Shown here piece by piece: positions 50,074 through 59,880 of a DNA stretch of 64,000 bases (position 1 is its first letter; each line of letters starts with the position of its first letter). A program made the position numbers and the translations under genes. The notes under the pieces were generated by a model. The model made no database searches. It was not told where the DNA came from and saw nothing but the letters and a program-made list of their open reading frames with translations. The stretch comes from Phytoseiulus persimilis (taxonomy: Eukaryota; Arthropoda; Arachnida; Mesostigmata; Phytoseiidae). Where the stretch lies: positions 1,116,001 through 1,180,000 of the forward strand of contig CM075101.1 of assembly GCA_037576195.1 (NCBI GenBank), in the 5' to 3' direction.

Positions 50074-53000
50074 ATGTCGTTCCCAGGATCACGCGGACCG
50101 CCTCCGCCACCGCTAGGAGGAGTGCCCCTGATTCCTGGACCAGGGTATCCTATGCCTCAGTCTGTACTGGGGCTGCCAGTGATGGGTCCGTCCGGCGTGA
50201 GTAGCTACTTCGAAGGAGAAGGTCGTTGAAGCGAGCTTGAATTCTCCTCCAGTCAAACCGGATTATTCTGATAGTTCCAGGTCGTCGGAATGGCGGGTGG
50301 TCTGCCGCCCGGCATTTCTTCCCCGATTCCTCCACCGATGAACTCGCACGACCGAAGACCACGAGTGCCATATGCGAAGCCACCGCCTAAGAATGTTAGC
50401 TTCCGCTGAATTTCGAATTCTATCGAAGCCAAAATCAGGGTCTACTGACCATTGAAAGTCTCGCCTCTTCAGATAAGTTCACAATCGTCCACCGATGAGA
50501 AAGGCGCTACGATAACTGTGTTCGTTGGTAACATAACCGAACGCGCGACCGATAATCTGGTCAGAGCGGTGCTTGCGAAGTGTGGGTGAGTTACTCGCAC
50601 GATGGGAGTCATTCTGAGGCGTCACTATCTTTAGCTCAGGAAGCTTATGTGTACTTTTCTTGACTCCTTCAGTTATATAGCTAACTGGAAGCGCGCCCAT
50701 GGAGCTAACGGGATTCTTCAGGGATTTGGTTTCTGTGAATTCTCGGAACCCGATGCTGCGATGCGTGCTATAAGGTTCGTCGAGCTTGACGTGGTTTTTG
50801 ACGAGAGCGACGTGAGACGGAGCTCTGTCGGAGGGCTCAACACTGCTCGTGCTTCACAGATTGCTCAATGGGATGGAGATTGGAGACAAGAACCTCATGG
50901 TTAAGGCAGACGCTAAGACGAAAGAGATGCTCGCGAAGTACGAAGTAGACCGTCGAACTTCTGTGGGCAACGGAAGCGCTGAGGATTATGACGAGATGGC
51001 CAAGAAGGTGCGAAAACGTTTCGAGAATATATTCTTAGATGTCGGAATGGAATGATCGACAACGAGAATCGCTCTGTCCTAGGTGGATCGAGAAGTTCTG
51101 GATCAAATCGAACAGCTTCTCAAGGTTCATGCAGCAGAACTCAAGCAGAAGGGAGCCAGCGACAAAGACAAGTCAGACAAGGTGAGAAGAGTGTTCGCGA
51201 GAACGGAATACCTATCTGAGCAATAGAATCAGTTCCAATCTCAAAGTCGTAGAGTCCGAATCGTGTTCTTCATATCCTCCAACAGGATAAAGATCGCGGA
51301 CAGAGAAGCAACCGAGTGCTGATTCAAGAATCAATGGATGACATGGAGCTCGATGAAGAAAAAAAAAGTCTCATAACTCGAGAGATCGATAAGTTCCGTG
51401 ACGCATACAAGGTGAGGAGAATGTAACGAGTAGATCAAGAGTAAAAACAGGTAGTCCTCCCATGGGTTGAGATGCTTCGGTGACCCAATAATTCGAGAGT
51501 GGAAGACATCTGTCGAGAGCAGTCCGCTATATGATCTTTCCCTCGCATCACCGGTCCACTTGATTCGACTCACGGAACGAGGTAACATTTCTCTGCCATG
51601 ACTCGACTCACCGGCTCTTGGAGGGGCGACAAATTAGGCTGCCGCTCATGGTCCGATTTGCCGGTGGTCCGTAGAGTCGTTGTGGAAAACATGGACTCGA
51701 ATCAATTCTAACTTTGATTCGTACCTCTAAACAATTAACTTCTACACTTATAGCCGATTAGTCCAGGGGTAGATTTACCGATATGTTCGTGGGGTGAGTG
51801 GTCGAATGATTGTGTGGGGGAGCGTGAGCTTCGCTTCTACAGCTCTTAACCGCGGTCTGTGGGTACCTCGCTCGAATCCTAGGACTCCGCTCCGGAGATT
51901 ATTCTCCCTCGGATCCGGCTTCTCGCTTAATTCAAAGAATCGCGTCATGTGCTGTGCTGACTCTCTGAGTGTCTTCTTCAAGTGTGTATTCTTGGTGCGG
52001 GGGTTGAGGTGAAACCTATGATTTGGATGTGGTCAGGGTCGTTTTTGAATTCAATGAATCATAGTGATTGCGGACTAGTACCCAATCGCTTCCGATGCTA
52101 CATCAACCTTCCTTTGAAGAATCGTTCGCGCAACGTATACGACGTCGAATGGCCCGCTCCAGCGGCACAGCTCCACCTCCCAGTATATCTGTTCAGGCCA
52201 TTGGTCTCTTCAAAGATCGTATAGCGTTTCCTGTTATTGCTGAGCTGAGAGGACTTGCTTGTGCGGCGTCCGATCAACAGTATCAGCCAGTGAATCGCGG
52301 ATCTTCTCGCGAAGGATTCAATCGACCAACTCCTGCGTCGTTGTCCACCATTAGTAAGGTGTGCGGGCGTTCGAGTTCAGTATCATCCCATTTCTGTCAC
52401 CGTTTTCCCTAATTCTCGGACGCTCCCTCTTTTCTGGTGTCTTCTACGAGACCCATGAGCACAAGAGCGAGCGAAGAATAGAAGTGCACGTATGGCCCTC
52501 TATAAATCTGAGGCCAGGCGCCCGTCAAGGTCACGGTTGAGCTGAGCTCTCAAATGTTCCAGAAGGAAGAGGAAGAGATCGGGAGTCGCAAGGACGACAA
52601 AAGAAAGCGGAGCCCTTCACCGAGCGGGAACCGTAAAAGAGAACGCGAGCGGCGTCGAAGCAGAGTGAGTTGGAGTTTAGTTCCCTTTCTCGCTCAAGAC
52701 CGCTCCTTGTTCCGAGAGTTCTCGCCTCATTGTGTACGCTCCCATTTCTAGAGCCCCAGACCGCGATCTCCAAGACGCACACCGGAAAGATCGAGGAGGT
52801 CACCTGACAGGAAGAGCAGAGACCAGAGGCAAAACAGCGTTGACGACGATGAGCGGTACCAGAAAGAACTCCGGGAAAAAGCCAAGGAGCGCGAAAGAGA
52901 ATACATGCGGATGGAAAGGGAGAAGCGACGGGAAGACAAAAATGCTCTCGATGAAAGCGACGAGGAAGAGGTGAATAACAAGAATATCACTCATGGAATC

Positions 53001-54579
53001 TGCTTCGAATCCTCCTCGCAGTCATCACCTTGAGTTCATCCCATCCGTTCTTTTCCAAGCTGTATGAGAGGAAACGAAATGAGAAGCGACTCCGGGAGAA
53101 AGAAGCAAATTATCAAGATCATCTGAAGCAATGGGAAACTCGAGAAAAACGTCGCGCCAAGGAATACCTGAAGGAGAAGGAAAAGGTGAGCGAATCAAGT
53201 GGCTTCCCGGTCGGGGGGAAACTTCAATGCGCTAGATGCCTCGAAGAACAGTGTTCCGTCCCTCCAATGTTTCGAACTCCACAGGAGGAAGAGCGAATAA
53301 CCGAGGAACAGGAGGAAGCTCGACGGCTGCGTGAGTTCTTCGAAGATTACGATGACGAGCGCGATGATCCTCGTTTCTACAGTGGTGCGTCCCTGCAGCG
53401 CCGGTGAGTTGTGTGGTCTGCCTGGATTTCCGTGTCGAACGGAGAGCGTTCTTTGTCAGTCTACTGCGAGGAAACCGTATATTCCAAAACGATGTCTCTC
53501 CTCCCATTCCGCATCATCGGTAAGATTGCGGGAACGTGCGCGGGAAGTCGATTGGGATTCGAAAGATCGTCAACGTGAACGAGAGGAGTTCGATGAGTTG
53601 AAGAAGAAGCTAGTTCAGGAAGGCCATCCAGATCCAGAGGGCGAAGCGCAGCGTCAACTACGACCTCAGCCCCCGGAGCCCAGTGATCAGGGAGAGGTCG
53701 ACGCAGGTAATGCCCGCCCTGTGACTTTGAACTGGACTGGGAGGGGCTTCTGATCCTTATCGATACATCACTAAGCGGCAGCTCGGATGTCATTCGAACG
53801 GCAATCTTTGCAGGAACGGATCCGGGAAGAGTGGATGACGAGAACACACCTCCTTCCCAGAAAGTCCCCCAGAGGAAGGACAAGGTGCGTTGAAATAAAC
53901 TCTCTCTTGTCCCAGACGAGATTTGAAACTCTCAGATGAACATGGTAAAAGAGGTCGAGGGTTGATTACAACATTCCAGGGCTCAAAGAACCATTCGGAC
54001 GAGGAGGAGCGAGCGGCGAGAGAGATTCGAGAGGCCAAAGAGAAGACGAAGGTGAGTTACTGGTTGATTGAATTATAGCTGTCTCCTTTCGAGGCATGAG
54101 TCGTTCCTGTGGAGTACTTCAACCAATATATGATTCGACACACAGGAAGATAAACTCCGTCATATCAAAACGCTGGTGGAGAAAATCCCCTCAAATAAAG
54201 AGGAGCTTTTCGCCTACGATTTGGACCGGAGTCTCGTGGATGATACGTTAATGGAACGACGCGTCCGACCCTGGATAAACAAAAAAATTGTTGAATACAT
54301 CGGCGAAGGTACAGTTCATGCGTCGAACGTCATCGACTAGATTAAACTCATTAGAATCCCTAGACATCGGCCCGCCGACTGCTGACGGAACTTATGGTTT
54401 TGTTGTCAGAGGAAGCAACTCTCGTGGATTTCATCTGTAGCAAGATAATAGCGGGGGCTGATGCCATGAGCATCCTCGGAGACGTATCCATGGTGTTGGA
54501 TGACGAAGCGGAGAATTTCGTAGTCAAGATGTGGCGGCTCCTGATCTACGAAGTTGAAGCAAAAAAAGTATCGGTGTAA
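50074..54579 (+). CDS. RBM25: RNA-binding protein 25 homologue, splicing regulator
   Basis: Sixteen exons join in phase: 50074-50196, 50281-50394, 50473-50585, 50673-50774, 50860-51007, 51083-51181, 51286-51411, 52563-52664, 52752-52970, 53060-53185, 53285-53403, 53525-53706, 53814-53884, 53980-54051, 54146-54308 and 54410-54579, giving 682 residues (human 843). A Pro/Gly-rich N-terminus precedes an RRM (about 94-166; VFVGNI and GFGFCEF are RNP2 and RNP1). Then come an Arg/Glu/Asp-rich segment, shorter than in vertebrates, and EEARRLREFFEDYDDERDDP. A C-terminal PWI domain (about 573-682) has ELFAYDLDRS, ERRVRPWINKKI and EEATLVDF. RBM25 links exonic signals and U1 snRNP to alternative splice choice. 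The donors GTTAGC (after exon 2) and GTTCGT (after exon 4) are weak but keep alignment. Stop TAA at 54577. Confidence 0.96.
51412..52562 (+). other. Intron 7 of RBM25 with a possible tRNA-like insert
   Basis: A 1.15-kb intron in a gene whose other introns are 70-200 bp. Around 51790-51880 the sequence has an A-box-like TGGGTGAGTGG-type motif and, about 80 bases on, GCTCGAATCC close to a B box, as in tRNA-derived SINEs. No clear cloverleaf or poly-A tail was found, so the call is tentative. Confidence 0.35.
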
Positions 54580-54866
54580 GTTTTCTCTGCCTGCGTTCGT
54601 CTCGCTTCTCGCTATGCACAGTAATTTCATTCTTTTCCGGACCTTCACAGAGAATCCTCCTGTGTATGAGCCCTTGCCACGTCCCTGTCCAACCTTCATC
54701 GAAACTATTCCGAGATCGGCTCTTGGAAAATGTTTTCTAGGCGTTGTGAAAACTCTATCGAGGTATTCGTCATTGTGGAGGGGAACTCGAGGGGAACGCT
54801 GGGCTGTGACGATTCCAAATGAAAAAACGAAACTGTGTATATATGATGATGTAGCCTGAACTCACT

Positions 54867-54872
54867 AATAAA
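54867..54872 (+). terminator. Polyadenylation signal, RBM25
   Basis: AATAAA 288 bases after the RBM25 stop codon. Confidence 0.65.
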
Positions 54873-55700
54873 GCTTCCTGGCAGCCATAAAGTGCCGAAT
54901 CAAGTCAAAGTATGCTCGAGCTCTTCCCCTCCGCGGTCAAGACGGAACTCTGACAGTAATCGAGCTCGATCAGGTCGCGCGAGGCCACGCTCGGAATGGA
55001 ACTGAATCAGATTGGGGGTAGTTTTTCCCACAGCCATTGAAAACTGTCATTTGGATGGCGCCCTTCCAGAGGCCATACGACGGAAGACGGCGATCGTTCA
55101 GTGCGCCGTTCCAGCAGGTGGATTCGATTTCAAAGCGTGTCCTGTTTCTGACATTCCCCTTTTCCACGGGGCTTACGGTACTGTATGGCCTGACTGCTGT
55201 CCGGATAAAATTCCACCAACTATCGAGACTTTTCCGAGTCAATCTCCAGTTTCTGTCCGTTACTTTGCATCCGTCTCTCGCGCGGCAACCCGTCCCAGTC
55301 GCACGCTGAATGGCCCGAACGCATGAGAGAATATGATGAAAATATTTTCATCAAATGTTTCAAGGTAATTTTCCGTTAGTTACCTTCCGTCGGTCAAGCG
55401 TTCTCGGTGTGGGTCTCCGGGATGTCCTTCTCGAAGCACTCGGTCGACGAAGGTCGATCCAGGGTGTCTTGTGTTGAAGACGACGGGGATTCCCTTCTCG
55501 AGTGGACCATAGGCCAAGCTGTACTCGTGAAGGAGGTGCGAGGTAGCAAGTTGTTCGTCGGGATCAGAAGTTTCCACTTGGCAGCGCGCTCGTGGACATA
55601 GGTGAGCGTCCGCTCAAGAGCCTCTCGGCGCCATGGAATCGCAGCTTGAGGGAAGTTCTTGATGTGGTCGGCGTATGAGTCATGAGAAACCGTGTCAGTC

Positions 55701-55820
55701 GATTTGAGCGCAGTTGATTTGGGCGAGATCGATTAGAGCGCAGTTGATTTGAGCGCAGTTGAATAAAACGCAGTTGATTCAAGCGCAGCTGTTTTGAGCG
55801 CAACGGATTCACCGCCGATT
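55701..55820. repeat. 15-bp minisatellite, eight units
   Basis: Consecutive 15-bp units based on GATTTGAGCGCAGTT, in register without gaps. The best units differ by 0-3 bases and the last two are more diverged. Confidence 0.92.
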
Positions 55821-56087
55821 GCACACTGCTTGAATAACGAAGAAAGTACGTTTCATCGGCGGAGAGAGTAGACGACGGCATGAGATACCTCGGTGACGAC
55901 ATTCCCTCGATGAACCAGACGAATAGACGAAGCTTTCCTAGAGGAGGCGAAATGTTTCTGATGAGGTTCGGTTTCTCTTCTTCATATTTCCCCCAGAAAT
56001 CGTACTTTCTTTGTTCGTCGAGTGATCTGCAATCGGCGGATAGGTGAGGGATTTCCGTTTTCCTCTGTCTCGTACTCCACACTTACA

Positions 56088-56270
56088 GCCGCGCTCAAAT
56101 CGATACGCGCGTTAATCGACCTCGCTCGAATCAACTGCTTTCAAATCGACGTCGCTCGAATCAACTGCGCTCGAATCGACGTCGCTCGAATCGATACGCG
56201 CTCAAATCGATACGCGCTCAGATCGACGCCGCTCGAATCAACTGCGCTCAAATCGAGTGGCACCGAATCC
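56088..56270. repeat. 15-bp minisatellite, inverted copy, about twelve units
   Basis: Units based on AACTGCGCTCAAATC, the reverse complement of the unit at 55701-55820, with variants GACGTCGCTCGAATC and 16-bp GATACGCGCTCAAATC. The array is head-to-head with the first one across a 267-bp spacer. Confidence 0.92.
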
Positions 56271-56487
56271 ATCGTTCAGAATCTTCCATCGTCAATATAT
56301 CTCGTAACATTCTGGATCGGTTAGTGTCGACCTCGGACTCTCATTCCCGAATCGGTTGCGGAGTCCAAGAATGTGGGTGTTTTCGTCATCTCTCGAATAT
56401 TTCAACTTTTTTTCGCATCAATTAGTTGAAATAATCGAGGTTGTACTGGTTATAGAATCCACTTTGTCTGTCACTTCGTCAGGTTGT

Positions 56488-56613
56488 CCGGCGTCGATCT
56501 GTCGATGTTTTTCGGAGTCTGAGGGGGGCATTCCGAGGTCGATCTGATCACATTTCGAGGACTCCAGGGAGCAGATTCCGGCGTCGATTCGACCATACTT
56601 TTTGGAGTGTATA
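56488..56613. repeat. 45-bp minisatellite, about 2.8 units
   Basis: Units starting CCGGCGTCGAT or CCGAGGTCGAT begin at 56488, 56533 and 56578, an exact 45-bp period. On the minus strand the frame stays open and gives a 15-residue repeat with a QIDAG/RIDAG/QIDLG core. Confidence 0.88.
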
Positions 56614-57653
56614 TACAGGGTCATTTCGAGTCGGTCATTTTCTTACTCTCTCTCCTTTTGCTCATATAACGGTAAAAAATTACCCGATTCTGGAATTACT
56701 TTTTACGTTCGATAGCTGGAACGATTGCGCATCTTTTTATCCTCGATTCTCTTTTGGAGCGGTAGAAACTTGAGTTTCGGAGATCGGCTCGAAGATGTCC
56801 TTTTTTCCGACGCTTCTCGAAAAAACAGTCGGCAAACTTCCGAAGTCGACCGATCGGATTTGGAAGTGCCAAGGCCGACGCAGGATAGGATGCTGCTCAA
56901 ACGCCCGGAAACTCCAGATTCCTAGCCCAGGATCTGTGAGAAGGACGAAAGATCTTTTCAACCTTGACCTCAGGATCGACCTCCTGACAAGATCACGTCC
57001 TCTTTGCATTTTGGCCCGTAACTCTTCAGGGAAGCCGAATTCGGATGATTTTCTAATGGCATAAAGCTCTTGGATTCGTCCAGACTACCCGACCAACGAG
57101 TTGCGGGTCGATCCAACAACTTTTTTTCCCCCGAAAATCCCGCGTTCTCAAGTTTTTGAAAAAGCTATCGGATCGACCCGTAAACTTCTTTGTCGGGTAG
57201 TTTGGACCAATGTGAGAACTTTTTGCAATCGGGGAATTTTCCGGATTCGGCTTTCGTAAGGAGTTACGGGCCAAAATGCAAAGAGGACGCGATCTTGTCA
57301 GGAGGTCGATCTTGAGGTCAAGGTTGAAACGATCTTTCGTCCTTCTCACAGATCCTGAGCTAGAAATTTGGAGTTGCCGGGCGTTTGAGCACTATCCTAT
57401 CCTGACTCGACCTTTTCACTTCCGATTTCGATCGGTCGACTTCGGGAGTTTTTCGGCTGTTTTTTTGAGGAAAGTCGGAAAAAAGAGCAATCTTTGAGCC
57501 GATATGCGAAACTCGATTCTCTGCCGAAAAGATGCGCCATCCTTCCAGCTATCGAAGGCGAGAAGAAATTCCAGAATCGGATAATTTTTCACCGATATAT
57601 GAGCAAAAGAAGAGACAGGAAGGAAATTCCCAACTTAAAATGACTACCCTGTA
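56614..57653. mobile_element. Foldback element, about 1.04-kb imperfect palindrome
   Basis: The ends are TACAGGGT and ACCCTGTA, compatible with CAGGGT termini flanked by a TA duplication. The two arms are imperfect reverse complements along almost all of their length. Examples are 56651-56696 with 57563-57608, the TTCGATAGCTGGAA segment near 56708 with its complement near 57545, the GATCGGTCGACTTCGG segment near 57437 with its complement near 56852, and the GGGTAGT/ACTACCC segments flanking the centre. The loop is about 50 bp near 57115-57170. No transposase is encoded. Tc1/mariner-like mobilisation is possible but unproven. Confidence 0.85.
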
Positions 57654-58549
57654 GATGATCTGACGCATTCGAGTGTCTACGAGCGCCTACGAGACTACCT
57701 TCGAGAGTGTCCAGGACCGGCTTCGAGAAACTACAGGACCGTCTGCGAGACAAGACGCAGTTCAGAGTTAAATCCGAGAAGCCGAGACGCAATCCATGAG
57801 AAGGGCTTCAGAAACATCCGAAAGAAGGACTCGTCGATTAAGAGGCACTGAAGTGCAAACTCGAACACGAGCTCTCTACAAGCACGATCAAACGCTTCAA
57901 AGTTATATTCCTGAAGCTGGAGCGAAACCAACTAGAGAAACTCCAGAGACAGCATGTACCGATAAGCCAAAGATGGCTTCAGAAACGATGCTGGCCCAAT
58001 CAAGAGAGAAAGAAGAACCTCTACGCCAGGAACCGCGGTTCGACTGCGGCCGGCTCCAGTGGGCAGGAGGTCGGTTGGTGCCGTGTGGTATAGAGAGGCG
58101 ATCAATGAAAACCATCAATCGAGGCGGACGGCAGAAAAATTCAGCCCCTCCCCAGGGAAAATACTGGCTAAGCCACTGACCAACGGGCACGGTGTGGACA
58201 GCAGCGGGACGGCCCGAGGCGGACGATGAGTGATAGTCCAAGAACTCCGTGAACCAGGTTCAGAGCGTGTCGGAAAAAACAAATGAACGGAGCTCGGCGA
58301 GCAGGTATCGGAATGACGTGGACGCACGTCTGGCACCCCAGCCGACTCATACATGAAGTTACGAGGTCATTCCAGGGTTGTCAACGCAGTTCCTCGGAGG
58401 TAGCGATGTAATCACTCGTTCTGGAGTCAAAATACTGATGAGCTGCAGACCAGACCCTGTGAGGGGTTCCGATGTGGAATGAGAAGAGTAGAGGAGGAGC
58501 AGTTGTGGCTGCGGCGAAACGAGATACGAAGAAAACTGCCCCCTCAGAT

Positions 58550-59066
58550 GACGGACTTCAAGTCGCTATGATGCCCGTGGGGAATTTTATGCCCGCCTCG
58601 TTCTCGGGGTCCGAGAAGAGGAGTGCGATAAATGCGCACCGGTTGTATTCTCAGATTACCTCAAATGCGAAAGACTATGATCTGAAGTGGAGATTCTTAG
58701 ATGACCTCAAATGCGAAAGATTATGATCTGAAGTGGACATTCTTAAATGACCTCAAATGCGAAAGATTATGATTCGAAGTGGAGAACTTCCGTTCGCCAA
58801 CCAAAATCTGAGCAAGTAGACTATTTCGTGAGCGACTGCATCACCTATCCTTGCAGAATGATTCTCCTCGCTTCATGAGCTGCGAACTCTTCTATAGACT
58901 CCTCGAAGTTCAAATCATCCGTTATGGACACTTCGATAGATAAGAGGTTTGTCAACTCCGTTGGTGACATGGTGGCCCGTAGATGATTCTTAATAAGTTT
59001 CAATCTCGAAAAGCTTTGTCCGCACACTGCACAATATTTGGAACTTGAGAAGCTCTTGGGAGCCAC
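58550..59066 (-). mobile_element. hAT transposase relic, second copy of the family
   Basis: The minus-strand frame 59066-58845 encodes the C-terminal end of a hAT transposase: FSRLKLIKNHLRATMSPTEL followed by LSIEVSITDDLNFEESIEEFAA. This resembles the hAT dimerisation end (FSxLKLIKxxLRSTM...LsIe...F...I..FA..KAR). The same SIEVSIT...EEFAA end occurs in the element at 39.7 kb. Below the stop codon, ATGATGCCCGTGGGG and TTATGCCCGCCTC near 58570-58605 match the subterminal region of that element. Termini and target duplication are no longer clear. Confidence 0.82.
58654..58791. repeat. 46-bp tandem triplication
   Basis: ACCTCAAATGCGAAAGA begins at 58658, 58704 and 58750, an exact 46-bp period. 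Units differ by only a few bases, so the expansion is recent. It lies in the 3' non-coding part of the neighbouring hAT relic. Confidence 0.93.
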
Positions 59067-59794
59067 TTTTCACAAAGCTCATTCAGTGATCCGAGGTAGA
59101 AAACAAAATTTAATTGAACGTTGCCTATCGAACAGGAAGTAGATTAGATGACAGCTCGTCAAGAGGGTGAAAAATCAGATGCAAAGATTGGACTCTGCCC
59201 CGACTCAGAGAATTTCGGAGAGAATAAGCAACCAAGAAAAGCTCAAGTTCCCTAATGTGCCACGCATGGAGAGGAATTCTGATGCCCCTAACGATCTGAT
59301 TCCCGAGGCGGACCGATCTCGAATTCGCCGTCTTAGACCCCCGGACTTCCTAGATCCCCGGATGGAAGTTATCTGGGTAGTTCGTCCCGTGTGGGTTACG
59401 ATATCTGAGTGGTTACCGGGATATGCGATCCCGGACAAGAAGTTGCTGTGCTCATCCGTTCATTCGCAGACCATCAGATCCTCGAGTGTTACTCTCAGGT
59501 TTCCGCGTTGCACAAGGTTGTGGAAGTACTTGAGCCCACTGTGCAGGTTGCCGGGCGAACTTACTGTGGATGCATGAAACAAACATTCGCTGTGCGTCTC
59601 CTGATTCTCCCTTTTGTTTTCCGGCTGAACCTCTCAGCCAGCCCTCAGAAGTGTCCCGGAATCACCTTTCGGTATTGCTTCAGAAACACTCCCTATCGCC
59701 TCGCAAATCCCATTGCGGGCGGTGGGCTTGGGTCTTAAGATGGTTCAGATTCAATTCTGATATAAATTGAATCCTCTTTTTACCACTCAAGAAA

Positions 59795-59880
59795 TTTGTT
59801 GTCCCGGCCGGGGATCGAACCCGCGATTGCTAGCTTAGCGTGGCACCCAAGGCGTTCTCCTGATTCTCCCTAGAAAGAGT
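59795..59880 (-). mobile_element. tRNA-derived SINE-like fragment
   Basis: Read on the minus strand, TTGGGTGCCACGCTAAGC leads into TCGCGGGTTCGATCCCCGG and a CCGGGACAAC end. This is a perfect RNA polymerase III B box in a T-arm-like setting. The 5' half (A box, D arm, acceptor partner) is absent, so it is not a functional tRNA gene. A truncated SINE or tRNA pseudogene is the likeliest reading. Confidence 0.6.

Noticed and set aside
59400-59470. A-box-like TATCTGAGTGG suggesting a tRNA gene
   Set aside because: No B box follows at the right distance and no cloverleaf could be drawn.
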